DNA of 64,000 nt from NCBI RefSeq assembly GCF_014395225.1, contig NZ_CP060723.1, positions 558,001-622,000 of the forward strand, written 5' to 3'. Below are positions 16,962 through 24,664 of the stretch, piece by piece. Below the pieces are notes generated by a model, which had not been told where the DNA came from, made no database searches, and was given only the letters and a program-made list of their open reading frames with translations. Within the stretch, counting starts at the first letter, position 1. Each line of letters opens with the position of its first letter. This stretch comes from Pedobacter roseus. Its GTDB lineage: Bacteria; Bacteroidota; Bacteroidia; Sphingobacteriales; Sphingobacteriaceae. The translations under genes were made by a program, and so were the position numbers.

Positions 16962-18177
16962 CAGGAACCAGCCCCTTTACCTTCAGGTTGCCCAGCGCCT
17001 GATCGAGCAGCTCAAGGCAGGTACTTCCCCCTGGCAGAAACCCTGGAATGGTAATGGCATACCCGCTTTTTCAATGCCGTATAATCAGCAAACCCTTAAA
17101 CGATATAAGGGCATCAATGCGATAAACCTTTTACTCTCAGCAAGAGAGGATCCCAGGTGGATGACTTTCAGGCAGGCCGAGCTTGCCGGCTACAGGGTCA
17201 ACAGGAACGAAAAGGGTACCCTGATCCAGTTTGTCAAGACCCAGGAACGCTGCCCGGTGCTAGATGACCGCGGCAGTCCGGTCCTTGACGGAGAAGGAAA
17301 CCCGCTGCTGGAATCCCGGCCGCTGTCCAGGGCAATTGTCAGCAATGCCTGGGTATTCAATGCCTCGCAGATCAGCGGAATCCCACCCCTGATCGAGCAG
17401 CCGGGAAGGAAGATCGACTGGGATCCTATCGAAAGGGCTGAAGAACTCATCCGCCACAGTGGGGCCCGTATCAACCACCAGTTCATCGACCAGGCCTATT
17501 ACCATATCAGTTTTGATCTCATTACCCTTCCCGAGCGCATTCAGTTTAGCTCCCCGGCAGGATATTATGCCACGCTGCTCCATGAGCTGGCGCACTGGAC
17601 CGGGCATCCCTCAAGACTGGACCGTGAGAGCCTGATGAAAAACGGGATCGAAGCTTATGCCAGGGAGGAGCTCAGGGCAGAAATCGCTTCCATGCTGCTG
17701 GGCGATGAGCTCCACATCGGCCATGACCCTTCTCAGCATGCTGCCTATGTGGAAAGCTGGGTATCGATATTGGAAAACAATCCTGTGGAGATCCACTCGG
17801 CAGCAATGGATGCAGAAAAGATATTTTCATTTCTCATCGGAATAGAGTTTGAGCTTAAGAGGAAACTTGAACAGCAAACCCGGCATGCAGCGCTGCCTGG
17901 CGAGGATCGAAGTGTCAACATTAGATACCTTACCACAGGCGATGAAATCGGGTATAAGGGTAACCTCTACCAGATCCAGGGGCATTTAAAGCAGGGCCGC
18001 CTGCGGGTGGTACAACTGCCTTCGGGACTTCACTTTACCCTGTCCATGGGCGACGGGCTATATCAGTCACTGCTCAAGGTCAAGTTGGCCCAAAAAACCG
18101 CAGTTGGCTTTTCAGCCGCTCCGCCAATCCCACTGAGGCCGGATGTGGCCGTGAACAAAGAAAAAAACAGACGATAA
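16954..18177 (+). CDS. ArdC-like antirestriction protein (ssDNA-binding domain and zincin-like peptidase)
   Basis: This 407-residue protein has the two-domain ArdC layout. The N-terminal ssDNA-binding domain contains the hallmark QRLIEQLKAGTSPWQKPW and KRYKGINAINLL. The central metallopeptidase-like domain has HELAHWTG (His210, Glu211, His214) and a downstream glutamate segment REELRAEIAS. An additional C-terminal section of about 80 residues, with a DEIGYKGNLYQIQG strand motif, resembles short domains added to such proteins in Bacteroidetes elements. ArdC proteins protect incoming DNA against host restriction. The gene sits in the leading accessory part after the tra genes. Confidence 0.85.
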   Translation: MDSRNQPLYLQVAQRLIEQLKAGTSPWQKPWNGNGIPAFSMPYNQQTLKRYKGINAINLLLSAREDPRWMTFRQAELAGYRVNRNEKGTLIQFVKTQERCPVLDDRGSPVLDGEGNPLLESRPLSRAIVSNAWVFNASQISGIPPLIEQPGRKIDWDPIERAEELIRHSGARINHQFIDQAYYHISFDLITLPERIQFSSPAGYYATLLHELAHWTGHPSRLDRESLMKNGIEAYAREELRAEIASMLLGDELHIGHDPSQHAAYVESWVSILENNPVEIHSAAMDAEKIFSFLIGIEFELKRKLEQQTRHAALPGEDRSVNIRYLTTGDEIGYKGNLYQIQGHLKQGRLRVVQLPSGLHFTLSMGDGLYQSLLKVKLAQKTAVGFSAAPPIPLRPDVAVNKEKNRR

Positions 18178-18190
18178 AATCCTAAAACAT

Positions 18191-18973
18191 ATGAAAAACC
18201 TATTTGATCAGCATGAACTGCCACTTAAGGAGTTGGAAGGCCTGGGCATTTATCACAAGGATCAGCTGCTGCTTGATCCGCACAATATCCGGGCACTGCT
18301 GGCCGGACGCAGGACCGAACTGCTCTCGCTGGAAGGGTTAAGGGCAGAAAATTTTTCCATTGACCGGCTCGATGCCAAGCTTTCCCTGGTACGCAGCCCC
18401 GCGGGTGAAGTCCAGGTACTGATCCACCCGATATATAAGCAATATAGGCCACATCCATTGCTCACTCAAGAACAGATGTCGAATCTTATCGAAGGGAGGG
18501 ATGCCTATATCAGCAAGCGTATCCAAAAGGAGGAAGGGAAATCCTCGATGCTCAATATAGAGTACGACAGGGAAACCAAAGAATTCATTTCCTATGAAGT
18601 ATCCCACGTACAGGTGCCCGACCTGATCAACGGGATGTTCCTTTCCCAGGAAGAAAAATCCGCATATCAAAGGGGCGAACAGGTCAAGCTTGCCGACGGC
18701 ACACAGGTCCAGCACCGTGCCTCGGAGCCTTTGGGTATACTTTCGGACAGGAAAGCACTGATCTTATCGGTATTGTTGGATGGGGGAATCTCTTACCTGC
18801 TGCTGCGTGGGATCAACTCCCTAAAGGACAATGCCCGGCAGGTCGATTACGCCACGCCATCCTTTAACAGCGCTTATCAGCAGATGGAAGGCCAAAAATA
18901 CAGCGCCCAGAAGATGGTGGAAATGGGGCAGTTCCCTGCCGTGTCAAACCGGGAACGGGGGCTGTCGAGATAA
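18191..18973 (+). CDS. DUF4099/DUF3945-type conjugative element protein
   Basis: This 260-residue protein has an N-terminal DUF4099-like part and a DUF3945-like middle. The N-terminal part carries LPLKELEGLGIYHKDQLLL and an RAENFSIDRLDAKLSLVR strand. The middle part has HPIYKQYRPHPLLTQEQMSN and FLSQEEKSAYQRGEQVKLADG. Proteins of this type recur in Bacteroidetes conjugative elements, often fused to longer chains or to a topoisomerase; the function is unknown. It follows the ArdC-like gene after 13 bases. Confidence 0.7.
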   Translation: MKNLFDQHELPLKELEGLGIYHKDQLLLDPHNIRALLAGRRTELLSLEGLRAENFSIDRLDAKLSLVRSPAGEVQVLIHPIYKQYRPHPLLTQEQMSNLIEGRDAYISKRIQKEEGKSSMLNIEYDRETKEFISYEVSHVQVPDLINGMFLSQEEKSAYQRGEQVKLADGTQVQHRASEPLGILSDRKALILSVLLDGGISYLLLRGINSLKDNARQVDYATPSFNSAYQQMEGQKYSAQKMVEMGQFPAVSNRERGLSR

Positions 18974-19040
18974 ACAAATCATATCAGTGCGCTGATCAGG
19001 CGCATATGAATGGTATCAGATAAACTAAAATTAGAATATT

Positions 19041-19904
19041 ATGGATGAGAATAATTTAGCCTACCTGCAGAAAACACTTGATTATCTTGGTTTTGGAACG
19101 CGCCTCAACGAAGTTCTGGCCTCCTCGATATACCGTAAGCCTGAAAAATTCTCCCTGGGCATCAACCAGCGTTACATTCCCTGGGAGTTCAGGTCCGATC
19201 CCGGTCAGGGGGTTGATCAGATGCATTTTGAACTTCATTTTTCAAAAGCAAAGGATGCAGATGTCTACTTTCTTAATAGCTACCGGGCAGAACTGCGGCG
19301 GTACAACAGCGCTGATGCAGTTGTGCAGAATTTTGAGCTCGAGCGGGATAACAGGATGAGTGCCCTCCAGAGTTATAAACTGCTTTGCGGGCTTTCCCTG
19401 CAAAAAGAGATATACATTAAAAACAATGCGCAGGCAATGGATGAACAGCGAAGCAAAGTGCCAGTATGGTTCAAGCTTGATCTATCGGTGAGCGATGACA
19501 GGGGAAACCATCCAATGAACCGGTTTTTCCCGGGATATGGCTACGATCTTGAAAGGGCAGTTGACAAATATCCTTTTTTAGGGCTTGAAGATCCTGAAAA
19601 AAAAGAGGCCTTGCTCAAGGCGCTCCGTTTCGGGAACCTGGTAGAACTTCCTCTCAAAATCGCAGAAAGGGAAGAACCAGTCTATTTAGCTGCAAATCCT
19701 AAGGCCAAAACCCTCGATATTTATTCCAGGGATATGAAAGCCATCAGGGATGAGCATATCTTCGGCGCTACACAGTCCGCAATGGAAAATCCCCCGCCGG
19801 GAAAAAAACGGCCATTTGATGGGGTACTTCCCCCGCCGAAAGTAGCAAAACAGTTTCCCTGGCAGCATCAGGGTGGAGAAAAGGGAAATAGGGCCGGTCG
19901 CTGA
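19041..19904 (+). CDS. Hypothetical protein, last gene of the element
   Basis: This is a 287-residue soluble protein without signal or membrane segments. Its middle section (VPVWFKLDLSVSDDRGN, FFPGYGYDLERAV, EDPEKKEALLKALRFGNLVE) resembles the repeats seen in DUF3945-type element proteins, and the C-terminus is a Pro/Lys-rich tail. It keeps the high GC content of the element and ends 67 bases before the chromosomal terminator. I infer that it belongs to the element, not to the chromosome. Confidence 0.6.
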   Translation: MDENNLAYLQKTLDYLGFGTRLNEVLASSIYRKPEKFSLGINQRYIPWEFRSDPGQGVDQMHFELHFSKAKDADVYFLNSYRAELRRYNSADAVVQNFELERDNRMSALQSYKLLCGLSLQKEIYIKNNAQAMDEQRSKVPVWFKLDLSVSDDRGNHPMNRFFPGYGYDLERAVDKYPFLGLEDPEKKEALLKALRFGNLVELPLKIAEREEPVYLAANPKAKTLDIYSRDMKAIRDEHIFGATQSAMENPPPGKKRPFDGVLPPPKVAKQFPWQHQGGEKGNRAGR

Positions 19905-19970
19905 TCTTCTGTTAGCCGCTACGCCGTAGGAGTATTTTTAGCTTTTCGTCTTTAGCGTAGTTAAAACGCA

Positions 19971-20006
19971 AAAAAAAGAGCGGTGGATGGCCACCGCTCT
20001 TTTTTT
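19971..20006. terminator. Bidirectional intrinsic terminator between the element and the DUF2807 gene
   Basis: A perfect 9-bp stem (GAGCGGTGG 19978-19986 with CCACCGCTC 19991-19999) around a four-base loop is flanked by seven A on the left and seven T on the right. It can therefore end transcription from both sides: the conjugation operon (+) and the DUF2807 gene at 20024-20623 (-). The same hairpin recurs at 22059-22090 beside the second DUF2807 copy. Confidence 0.9.
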
Positions 20007-20023
20007 GTGTTTTTAGTGTTGAC

Positions 20024-20623
20024 TTATTTTGAGAGTGCTGCAGTTTGAACTGTAGCAGCTAGTGGCGCGCTCATTTCTGTTTTCAAGGCAGCAAACTTAT
20101 CTAAGTTTAATTTTGGAGTACTGCCCATTACCACATTGTGGTTTCCGGTAGCTCCGCTCAATTTCAGATCAGCATTGCCTTCCATTACAGTATATAAACT
20201 TTCTGTTTTCGAATTGATTTTTGCGGTAGCATTTCCCGATAAGAATACTTGAAGATATTTTACATCAAGTTTGCCTTGAGTTTTTACTGTAGCCTCATCA
20301 GAAGCCTGAACGCGGTAAATGTTTTTCACATATACAGTGATTTTTGCCGGACTGTTATCAGTTGAGGTAATTTTTAGTGCTGATCCGTCCTGGATCACTT
20401 TCACATTTCCGGTATTTTCATCTGCATAACTTACCCCTTCGCTGCCGTTCTGGATCAGGGTAACTTCTACTTTTCCGCTTACCACCACTTTATCAAAGTT
20501 TTTTGGTGCAGATATTTTCACAGGTTGTTTTTCGCCAGCCATCACGCTAGTGCTGAAGATTGAAGCGCTTAATACTAAAGCTGCCATTAATGATTTTGCT
20601 GAGGTTGAGAATAAAGTTTTCAT
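20024..20623 (-). CDS. DUF2807 (GIN domain) exported protein, copy 1
   Basis: This 199-residue exported protein has a signal peptide ending near VMAGE (residue 28) and a GIN domain (DUF2807, putative autotransporter-adhesin head) of repeating beta strands. The domain includes SGKVEVTLIQNGSE, VYVKNIYRVQASDEATVKTQG and the FLSGNATAKIN turn. Family members form right-handed beta-helix-like folds, and their role is unknown. An in-frame extension to 20752 would add 43 residues without export features, so the ATG at 20623 is chosen. It differs from copy 2 at only three residues (K/R, V/I, Q/E). It ends in the terminator at 19971-20006. Confidence 0.88.
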   Translation of the reverse strand: MKTLFSTSAKSLMAALVLSASIFSTSVMAGEKQPVKISAPKNFDKVVVSGKVEVTLIQNGSEGVSYADENTGNVKVIQDGSALKITSTDNSPAKITVYVKNIYRVQASDEATVKTQGKLDVKYLQVFLSGNATAKINSKTESLYTVMEGNADLKLSGATGNHNVVMGSTPKLNLDKFAALKTEMSAPLAATVQTAALSK

Positions 20624-21284
20624 AATATTTTTATTTATATTTTTAATTAATAATTTGTGATTGTTTGATAATGAGACGCAAGGATTTGAGAAACGTTTCA
20701 GCCATTTCGGCTGTATTATACCAACAAGGTTAAGTTCTCGACGAACGGCCATTATAATCAGTCAAAAAGCAGAAACTTTTCCATCGGTCTGATCAGGATT
20801 TGAGAATCAAAAAAAAATCAAAACCCCAATTTTGCTGCTAACCGTTATTAAGTGGATAAACCGAAGCTCATTGACCCCTTCTCAACAAAGATATTTTTCT
20901 CCAAACGTCCTGTTTATTAATGAGTTTACAAATAATTATAGATTACTGCAATGGGGTAAAATAAGTTGGTTTGCCCACAGATGCCCAATTCTTCTAATAA
21001 GCGCCATTTTAAGGTATATCCCTGCGGAAATAATCGGGGAGCACAGATAAGAAGCGGATAGTACGGACATGGTTGATGAGGAACCTGCTCTTCTGATTGC
21101 CGCTCAAGCGGTTCAGATGTTATAGCTATATGCGCAGCCTATGGGTGCTGAAAAAGGTTCAATAGATTCTCATCTCATCCTTGGTTTAGGCTAAATGGCA
21201 ATTTTAGTTTTATTTGGAGTAGCAATCTTAAGAAAAGGCAAAACAAATGTGGGACATCTGGGATTGTTAGGTAAATATTAAATT
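20624..21284. other. Intergenic region with duplicated leader and decayed sequence
   Basis: The first 125 bases are the leader and upstream motifs shared with copy 2. From about 20760 to 21284 there is no convincing gene. A 72-codon frame at 20832-21050 has no recognisable features. Frames near 21069 and 21195 give short peptides broken by stops. The region reads like degraded coding sequence, in keeping with the remnant at 21714-22004. No repeat, tRNA or insertion sequence was found in it. Confidence 0.5.
20713..20748 (-). promoter_or_regulatory. Conserved upstream motif pair of DUF2807 copy 1
   Basis: On the minus strand two blocks are conserved between the two copies although the bases between and around them differ. 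One block contains GTTGGTATAATAC (20713-20725) and the other CCGTTCGTCGAGAA (20735-20748). They lie about 90-125 bases ahead of the start codon. Conservation in a diverged background suggests a promoter or a regulator site. It is not the standard Bacteroidetes TAnnTTTG box. Confidence 0.4.
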
Positions 21285-21512
21285 ATGAGCACGGCTAACA
21301 ATCTATCTAAAGACCTCCAAAAATTCATCGAAAAGTTTGAACCGAATAAGTTCAAGGTAATGCGTTCAGGCATAGAGGTGAGGGGAATGAATAATATTCA
21401 CGATGCAATTGAAACGGCCAAAAGGCTTATTGAGAAGCTCAAGCTGAACCTCCAGGTTTCCCACAACGCGGAAATGGTAAGTTATGGTGCTTTTGAGGTA
21501 AATACGCTCTAG
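21285..21512 (+). CDS. Small hypothetical protein, 75 residues
   Basis: The frame encodes a compact, charged alpha/beta protein (KDLQKFIEKFEPNKFKVMRS, then a helix DAIETAKRLIEKLK and a C-terminal strand). There is no signal peptide. The composition looks like real coding sequence, but it stands alone in a region of decayed genes and has no recognisable family. It may be a surviving gene or a fragment. Confidence 0.4.
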   Translation: MSTANNLSKDLQKFIEKFEPNKFKVMRSGIEVRGMNNIHDAIETAKRLIEKLKLNLQVSHNAEMVSYGAFEVNTL

Positions 21513-21713
21513 ATGGATCTTTAAGAAATAGCCAACGTCGTTAAGGATATATCCTCACCAATGTGTTATAGGTGAATTTCAGGCTGTTTAGCACAACTTC
21601 TTCCTGCGCTTCATCTACCTCACATGATATCGGATAGGCATCTTTGATTATTTATCCGAACAGCATTTTGTCATGGAAGCCTATAAACATTTGGCACGAG
21701 GTGCCTTTCGTAG

Positions 21714-22004
21714 AATTGTGATCAAGGGACGATTACCATAGCATCGGTTACAAATCATGAGCTGGACAGTTATCAGGGCAAATACCAGCTTACACCCGAA
21801 CTTGTGTTGACCATCATCAGGGAAGGGAAAAAGGTATTTGCATCGGCCACCGGACCATCAAAGATTGAAGCTTTTGCAGAAACCGCTTCGAAGTTTGTTT
21901 TCAAGGATATCCAGGCAACAATGGAATTTATAAAAGATAAGGCCGGCGAGGTCAGAGAAATGATTTTTATCCAGGGTGATACCGTCCATGCAAAGAAACT
22001 GTAA
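21714..22004 (+). pseudogene. Remnant of a DUF3471-type C-terminal domain
   Basis: From the stop at 21711 the frame is open to 22004. It reads LDSYQGKYQLTPELVLTI, then REGKKVFASATGPSK, FAETASKFVFKD and EFIKDKAGEVREMIFIQGD. This is the characteristic tail domain (DUF3471-like) attached to serine hydrolases and some peptidases of Bacteroidetes. No catalytic domain or start codon precedes it; upstream frames have stops. It is the 3' end of a lost gene that once converged on DUF2807 copy 2 and its terminator. Confidence 0.6.
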
Positions 22005-22058
22005 GTTTCGTCTTCAATTCCAGCCTTTTCTTTTATATTTTTTGCGTGCCCTAAACGC

Positions 22059-22090
22059 AAAAAAAGAGCGGTGGATGGCCACCGCTCTTT
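22059..22090. terminator. Intrinsic terminator of DUF2807 copy 2
   Basis: The hairpin GAGCGGTGG (22066-22074), loop ATGG, CCACCGCTC (22079-22087) repeats the one at 19971-20006, with A7 on the left and a shorter T-tract (TTTTC) on the right. On the minus strand the A7 becomes a strong U-tract, so it serves the gene at 22108-22707. Confidence 0.88.
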
Positions 22091-22107
22091 TCTGTCTTAG
22101 TGTTGAC

Positions 22108-22707
22108 TTATTTTGAGAGTGCTGCAGTTTGAACTGTAGCAGCTAGTGGCGCGCTCATTTCTGTTTTCAAGGCAGCAAACTTATCTAAGTTTAATTTTGG
22201 AGTACTGCCCATTACCACATTGTGGTTTCCGGTGGCTCCGCTCAATTTCAGATCAGCATTGCCTTCCATTACAGTATATAAACTTTCTGTTTTCGAATTG
22301 ATTTTTGCGGTAGCATTTCCCGATAAGAACACCTGAAGATATTTTACATCAAGTTTGCCTTCAGTTTTTACTGTAGCCTCATCAGAAGCCTGAACGCGGT
22401 AAATGTTTTTCACATATACAGTGATTTTTGCCGGACTGTTATCAGTTGAGGTAATTTTGAGTGCTGATCCGTCCTGGATTACTTTTACGTTTCCGGTATT
22501 TTCATCTGCGTAGCTTATCCCTTCGCTGCCGTTCTGGATCAGGGTAACTTCTACTTTTCCACTTACCACCACTCTATCAAAGTTTTTTGGTGCAGAGATT
22601 TTCACAGGTTGTTTTTCGCCGGCCATTACGCTAGTGCTGAAGATTGAAGCGCTTAATACTAAAGCTGCCATTAAAGATTTTGCTGAGGTTGAGAATAAAG
22701 TTTTCAT
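22108..22707 (-). CDS. DUF2807 (GIN domain) exported protein, copy 2
   Basis: This is a 199-residue exported protein, identical to copy 1 except for three conservative changes: NFDRVV against NFDKVV, SEGISYAD against SEGVSYAD and VKTEGKLD against VKTQGKLD. The signal peptide and beta-rich GIN domain are as described for copy 1. It is divergently oriented to the phosphodiesterase gene at 22975, with the shared upstream motifs in the 267 bases between. This copy probably lies in the original context, because the DUF3471 remnant and the phosphodiesterase flank it. Confidence 0.88.
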   Translation of the reverse strand: MKTLFSTSAKSLMAALVLSASIFSTSVMAGEKQPVKISAPKNFDRVVVSGKVEVTLIQNGSEGISYADENTGNVKVIQDGSALKITSTDNSPAKITVYVKNIYRVQASDEATVKTEGKLDVKYLQVFLSGNATAKINSKTESLYTVMEGNADLKLSGATGNHNVVMGSTPKLNLDKFAALKTEMSAPLAATVQTAALSK

Positions 22708-22795
22708 AATATTTTATTTATATTTTTAATTAATAATTTGTGATTGTTTGATAATGAGACGCTGAGGTTTGAGAAACGTTTCAGCCGTTTTGCCC

Positions 22796-22831
22796 GTATT
22801 ATACCAACGCTGATAAATTCTCGACGAACGG
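22796..22831 (-). promoter_or_regulatory. Conserved upstream motif pair of DUF2807 copy 2
   Basis: The blocks GTTGGTATAATAC (22796-22808) and CCGTTCGTCGAGAA (22818-22831) on the minus strand match those ahead of copy 1. They also lie between the two divergent genes, so they could act on either. Confidence 0.4.
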
Positions 22832-22939
22832 GTTTTAAAATCAGGCGAAAAAGTGTTCGTTTTCAAGGGAATTTTAAGAGCTGTCATTCTAATGCATTAG
22901 AATTAACATTCCCAAAACAACAGCTTAACGGTGGGTTAA

Positions 22940-22947
22940 TACTTTTG
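22940..22947 (+). promoter_or_regulatory. Candidate -7 box of the phosphodiesterase gene
   Basis: TACTTTTG fits the Bacteroidetes -7 consensus TAnnTTTG and lies 27 bases ahead of the start codon at 22975. No clear TTG is found at the -33 position, so this is only a candidate. Confidence 0.35.
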
Positions 22948-22974
22948 CGCATCAATCATTTTTTCCAATTTTGT

Positions 22975-23874
22975 ATGAAAACCTCCCGTAGTATCCTTTT
23001 TCTAGTGTTGAATACCATTACAATCATTTCACTTGCCCAAACTCCGGCTGAAAAACTAAAAACCGTCTTTAAAGGGAATAATAAGCAGATTCTAGTTGCC
23101 GCACATCGTGGCGATTGGAGAAATGCACCTGAAAATTCATTAAATGCACTTTACAACAGTATCAGAAAAGGTTTCGACATTATGGAACTTGATGTGAAGA
23201 TGAGCAAGGATAGCCAGATGGTGGTGATGCATGATAATACAATCGACCGCACCACCAATGCAAAAGGCAAAGTGGGTGATTATACGCTGGAAGAGCTAAA
23301 AAAGTTCAGGCTCAAGAACGGTCTGGGCCGTGTTACAGAAAATCAGATCCCAAGCATGAGCGAGATGATGCTGGCGGCAAAAGGTAAAATCCTGATTAAT
23401 GTAGATAAGGGAAATGATCATCTTGATCTGGTATTTAAGGTACTGCGCGAAACCTCTACCATCGATCAGGCCATAGTCAATGTGGGCGATGATGTGCCTT
23501 ACGGAGATTTGAAAGCAAAAAACAATATTCCGCAGGATGCTTATCTGATGGTGGTGGTTAATGTGAAAAAAAATGAAATGCAGGATATCATCAAGTCTTA
23601 TGCGCCTAACCAAAAAATAATTGTGCAGCCTATTTTTGATACCGATACTTTAACCAATCTAAAAACTATAAAGGAATTGAATGGTAAGCCCTTGATCTGG
23701 CTGAACAGTTTGTGGCCATCGCTAAATGGAGGCCATGATGATGACCGCGCTGTAGAAAAAGGTGAGAAGGAAGAAAGCTGGGGCTGGCTGATCAATTATC
23801 ACCCTGTAATTCTGCAAACGGATCGTCCGGCCGAGCTGTTGATCTACCTGAAAGAAAGAGGACTACATCACTAA
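22975..23874 (+). CDS. Glycerophosphodiester phosphodiesterase family protein
   Basis: This 299-residue exported enzyme of the GDPD TIM-barrel family would hydrolyse glycerophosphodiesters to glycerol-3-phosphate and an alcohol. A signal peptide ends near SLAQ (residue 22). The catalytic residues are visible: His44-Arg45 in AAHRGDW, Glu53 in APENS, Glu71 and Asp73 in MELDVKMS, and His86 in VVMHDNTIDRTT. The frame is open back to 22744, but only the ATG at 22975 begins with a signal peptide. The stop lies 8 bases from the convergent pepE stop. Confidence 0.9.
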   Translation: MKTSRSILFLVLNTITIISLAQTPAEKLKTVFKGNNKQILVAAHRGDWRNAPENSLNALYNSIRKGFDIMELDVKMSKDSQMVVMHDNTIDRTTNAKGKVGDYTLEELKKFRLKNGLGRVTENQIPSMSEMMLAAKGKILINVDKGNDHLDLVFKVLRETSTIDQAIVNVGDDVPYGDLKAKNNIPQDAYLMVVVNVKKNEMQDIIKSYAPNQKIIVQPIFDTDTLTNLKTIKELNGKPLIWLNSLWPSLNGGHDDDRAVEKGEKEESWGWLINYHPVILQTDRPAELLIYLKERGLHH

Positions 23875-23882
23875 ATATTTAT

Positions 23883-24578
23883 TTAGAGCAATGATGCTCC
23901 TGGCTGAAGCTCATACGGGCTTTTGCCAGGTTCAAAAATCCTGCTCATCTCCGATCCCTCAGTAGTTATTTTATCGCCCACTACCCTGATCCAGTTTCCC
24001 TCGCGGAGACCGACTACCTTTATTGTATTCTGCGTTAAAAACTCATTGATCCTGGTTTCCCTGGTCTCCCCGTTATGTTTCAACTCCGGATTTGGATCCA
24101 GGTAATGCGGGTTAAGGTTGAACGGAACCAGTCCCATACAGTCAAACGATGAAGGATAAACAATAGGCATATCATTAGTGGTCTTCATATTAATGCCGCC
24201 AATATTGCTACCGGCACTGCAGCCCAAATAGGCTTTACCCTGTTTGATATTCTCACTCAAAACCCCCATCAGGCCGAGTTCGTGCAATGTTTTTACCAAA
24301 AGAAAAGTATTCCCTCCACCGGTAAAATAACCTTTAGCCTGATTTACTGCTTCAGTTGGATCGGCAAATTCATGCAATCCTTTTACGCTGATATTTATTG
24401 AGGAGAAAAAATCCCTGGCTTTTTCGGTATAGGCTTCGTGCGAAATACCTCCAGGCCTTGCAAAGGGAATAAAAATGATTTCATCTATCCCGTTAAATAA
24501 GGTAATAAGCTCATCTGTTAAGTATTCCAGGTAGTTTCCGCCAAAAAGGCTGGAAGTTGAGGCCAGTATAACGTTCAT
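23883..24578 (-). CDS. pepE: Peptidase E (alpha-aspartyl dipeptidase, family S51)
   Basis: This 231-residue cytoplasmic dipeptidase cleaves Asp-X dipeptides. The nucleophile elbow GCSAGSNI holds Ser121; His158 in NPHYLD and Asp136 complete the expected triad, at positions matching the enterobacterial enzyme. The YFTGGGNTFLL motif near residue 84-94 is also typical. The length is normal for the family. It is transcribed toward the phosphodiesterase gene with an 8-base gap and has its own -7 box candidate. Confidence 0.93.
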   Translation of the reverse strand: MNVILASTSSLFGGNYLEYLTDELITLFNGIDEIIFIPFARPGGISHEAYTEKARDFFSSINISVKGLHEFADPTEAVNQAKGYFTGGGNTFLLVKTLHELGLMGVLSENIKQGKAYLGCSAGSNIGGINMKTTNDMPIVYPSSFDCMGLVPFNLNPHYLDPNPELKHNGETRETRINEFLTQNTIKVVGLREGNWIRVVGDKITTEGSEMSRIFEPGKSPYELQPGASLL

Positions 24579-24597
24579 TTCTGTAAATTTCTTGGCG

Positions 24598-24605
24598 CAA
24601 AGTTA
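24598..24605 (-). promoter_or_regulatory. Candidate -7 box of pepE
   Basis: The minus-strand sequence TAACTTTG matches TAnnTTTG and lies 20 bases ahead of the pepE start. A TTTG occurs at 24630-24633 as a possible -33 element, with a spacer of 24 bases that is longer than the usual 19-21. Confidence 0.4.
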
Positions 24606-24664
24606 GAAAATAGACAGACATTTTTTTGCCAAAGAAGCTTAGATAAACTGAATCTTAGTTTAAA

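Larger units (their letters stand above)
1..19960 (+). mobile_element. Right-hand part of a Bacteroidetes integrative conjugative element
   Basis: Twenty-five or so co-directional genes encode mobilisation, ParA, TraE-F-G, TraJ-K-M-N, a coupling protein, an M23 peptidase and an antirestriction protein, which is the core of a Bacteroidetes conjugative element. The stretch is GC-rich compared with the AT-rich chromosome that begins after about 19.95 kb, and its genes are packed as one operon with ATGA overlaps. No integrase, excisionase or left attachment site is visible, so the element continues upstream of the window. The right edge is placed between the end of the last element-like gene (19904) and the chromosomal terminator at 19971. 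No tRNA fragment or direct repeat marks the exact end, so the boundary is an inference from composition and gene content. Confidence 0.85.
19971..20750. repeat. Duplicated segment, copy 1 (terminator, DUF2807 gene, upstream region)
   Basis: This segment and 22059-22833 are direct copies of about 0.78 kb. They share the terminator hairpin, almost the whole coding sequence and the AT-rich leader. Beyond about 20690 they fade into blocks of identity. The coding parts differ by a few bases only, which means a recent duplication or ongoing gene conversion. Confidence 0.85.
22059..22833. repeat. Duplicated segment, copy 2
   Basis: This is a direct copy of 19971-20750, about 2.09 kb further on. Identity is nearly complete through the coding region and the AT-rich leader, then drops to blocks ahead of about 22760. 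Confidence 0.85.

Noticed and set aside
19905..19970. tRNA gene or tRNA fragment at the element border
   Set aside because: No cloverleaf or 3' tRNA-like end could be recognised in this stretch.
20624..20752. N-terminal extension of DUF2807 copy 1
   Set aside because: The added residues have no export signal, copy 2 does not have the extension, and the ATG at 20623 begins a proper signal peptide.
20832..21050. 72-codon open frame
   Set aside because: No recognisable domain, no upstream signal, unusual composition; it lies in decayed sequence and is probably chance.
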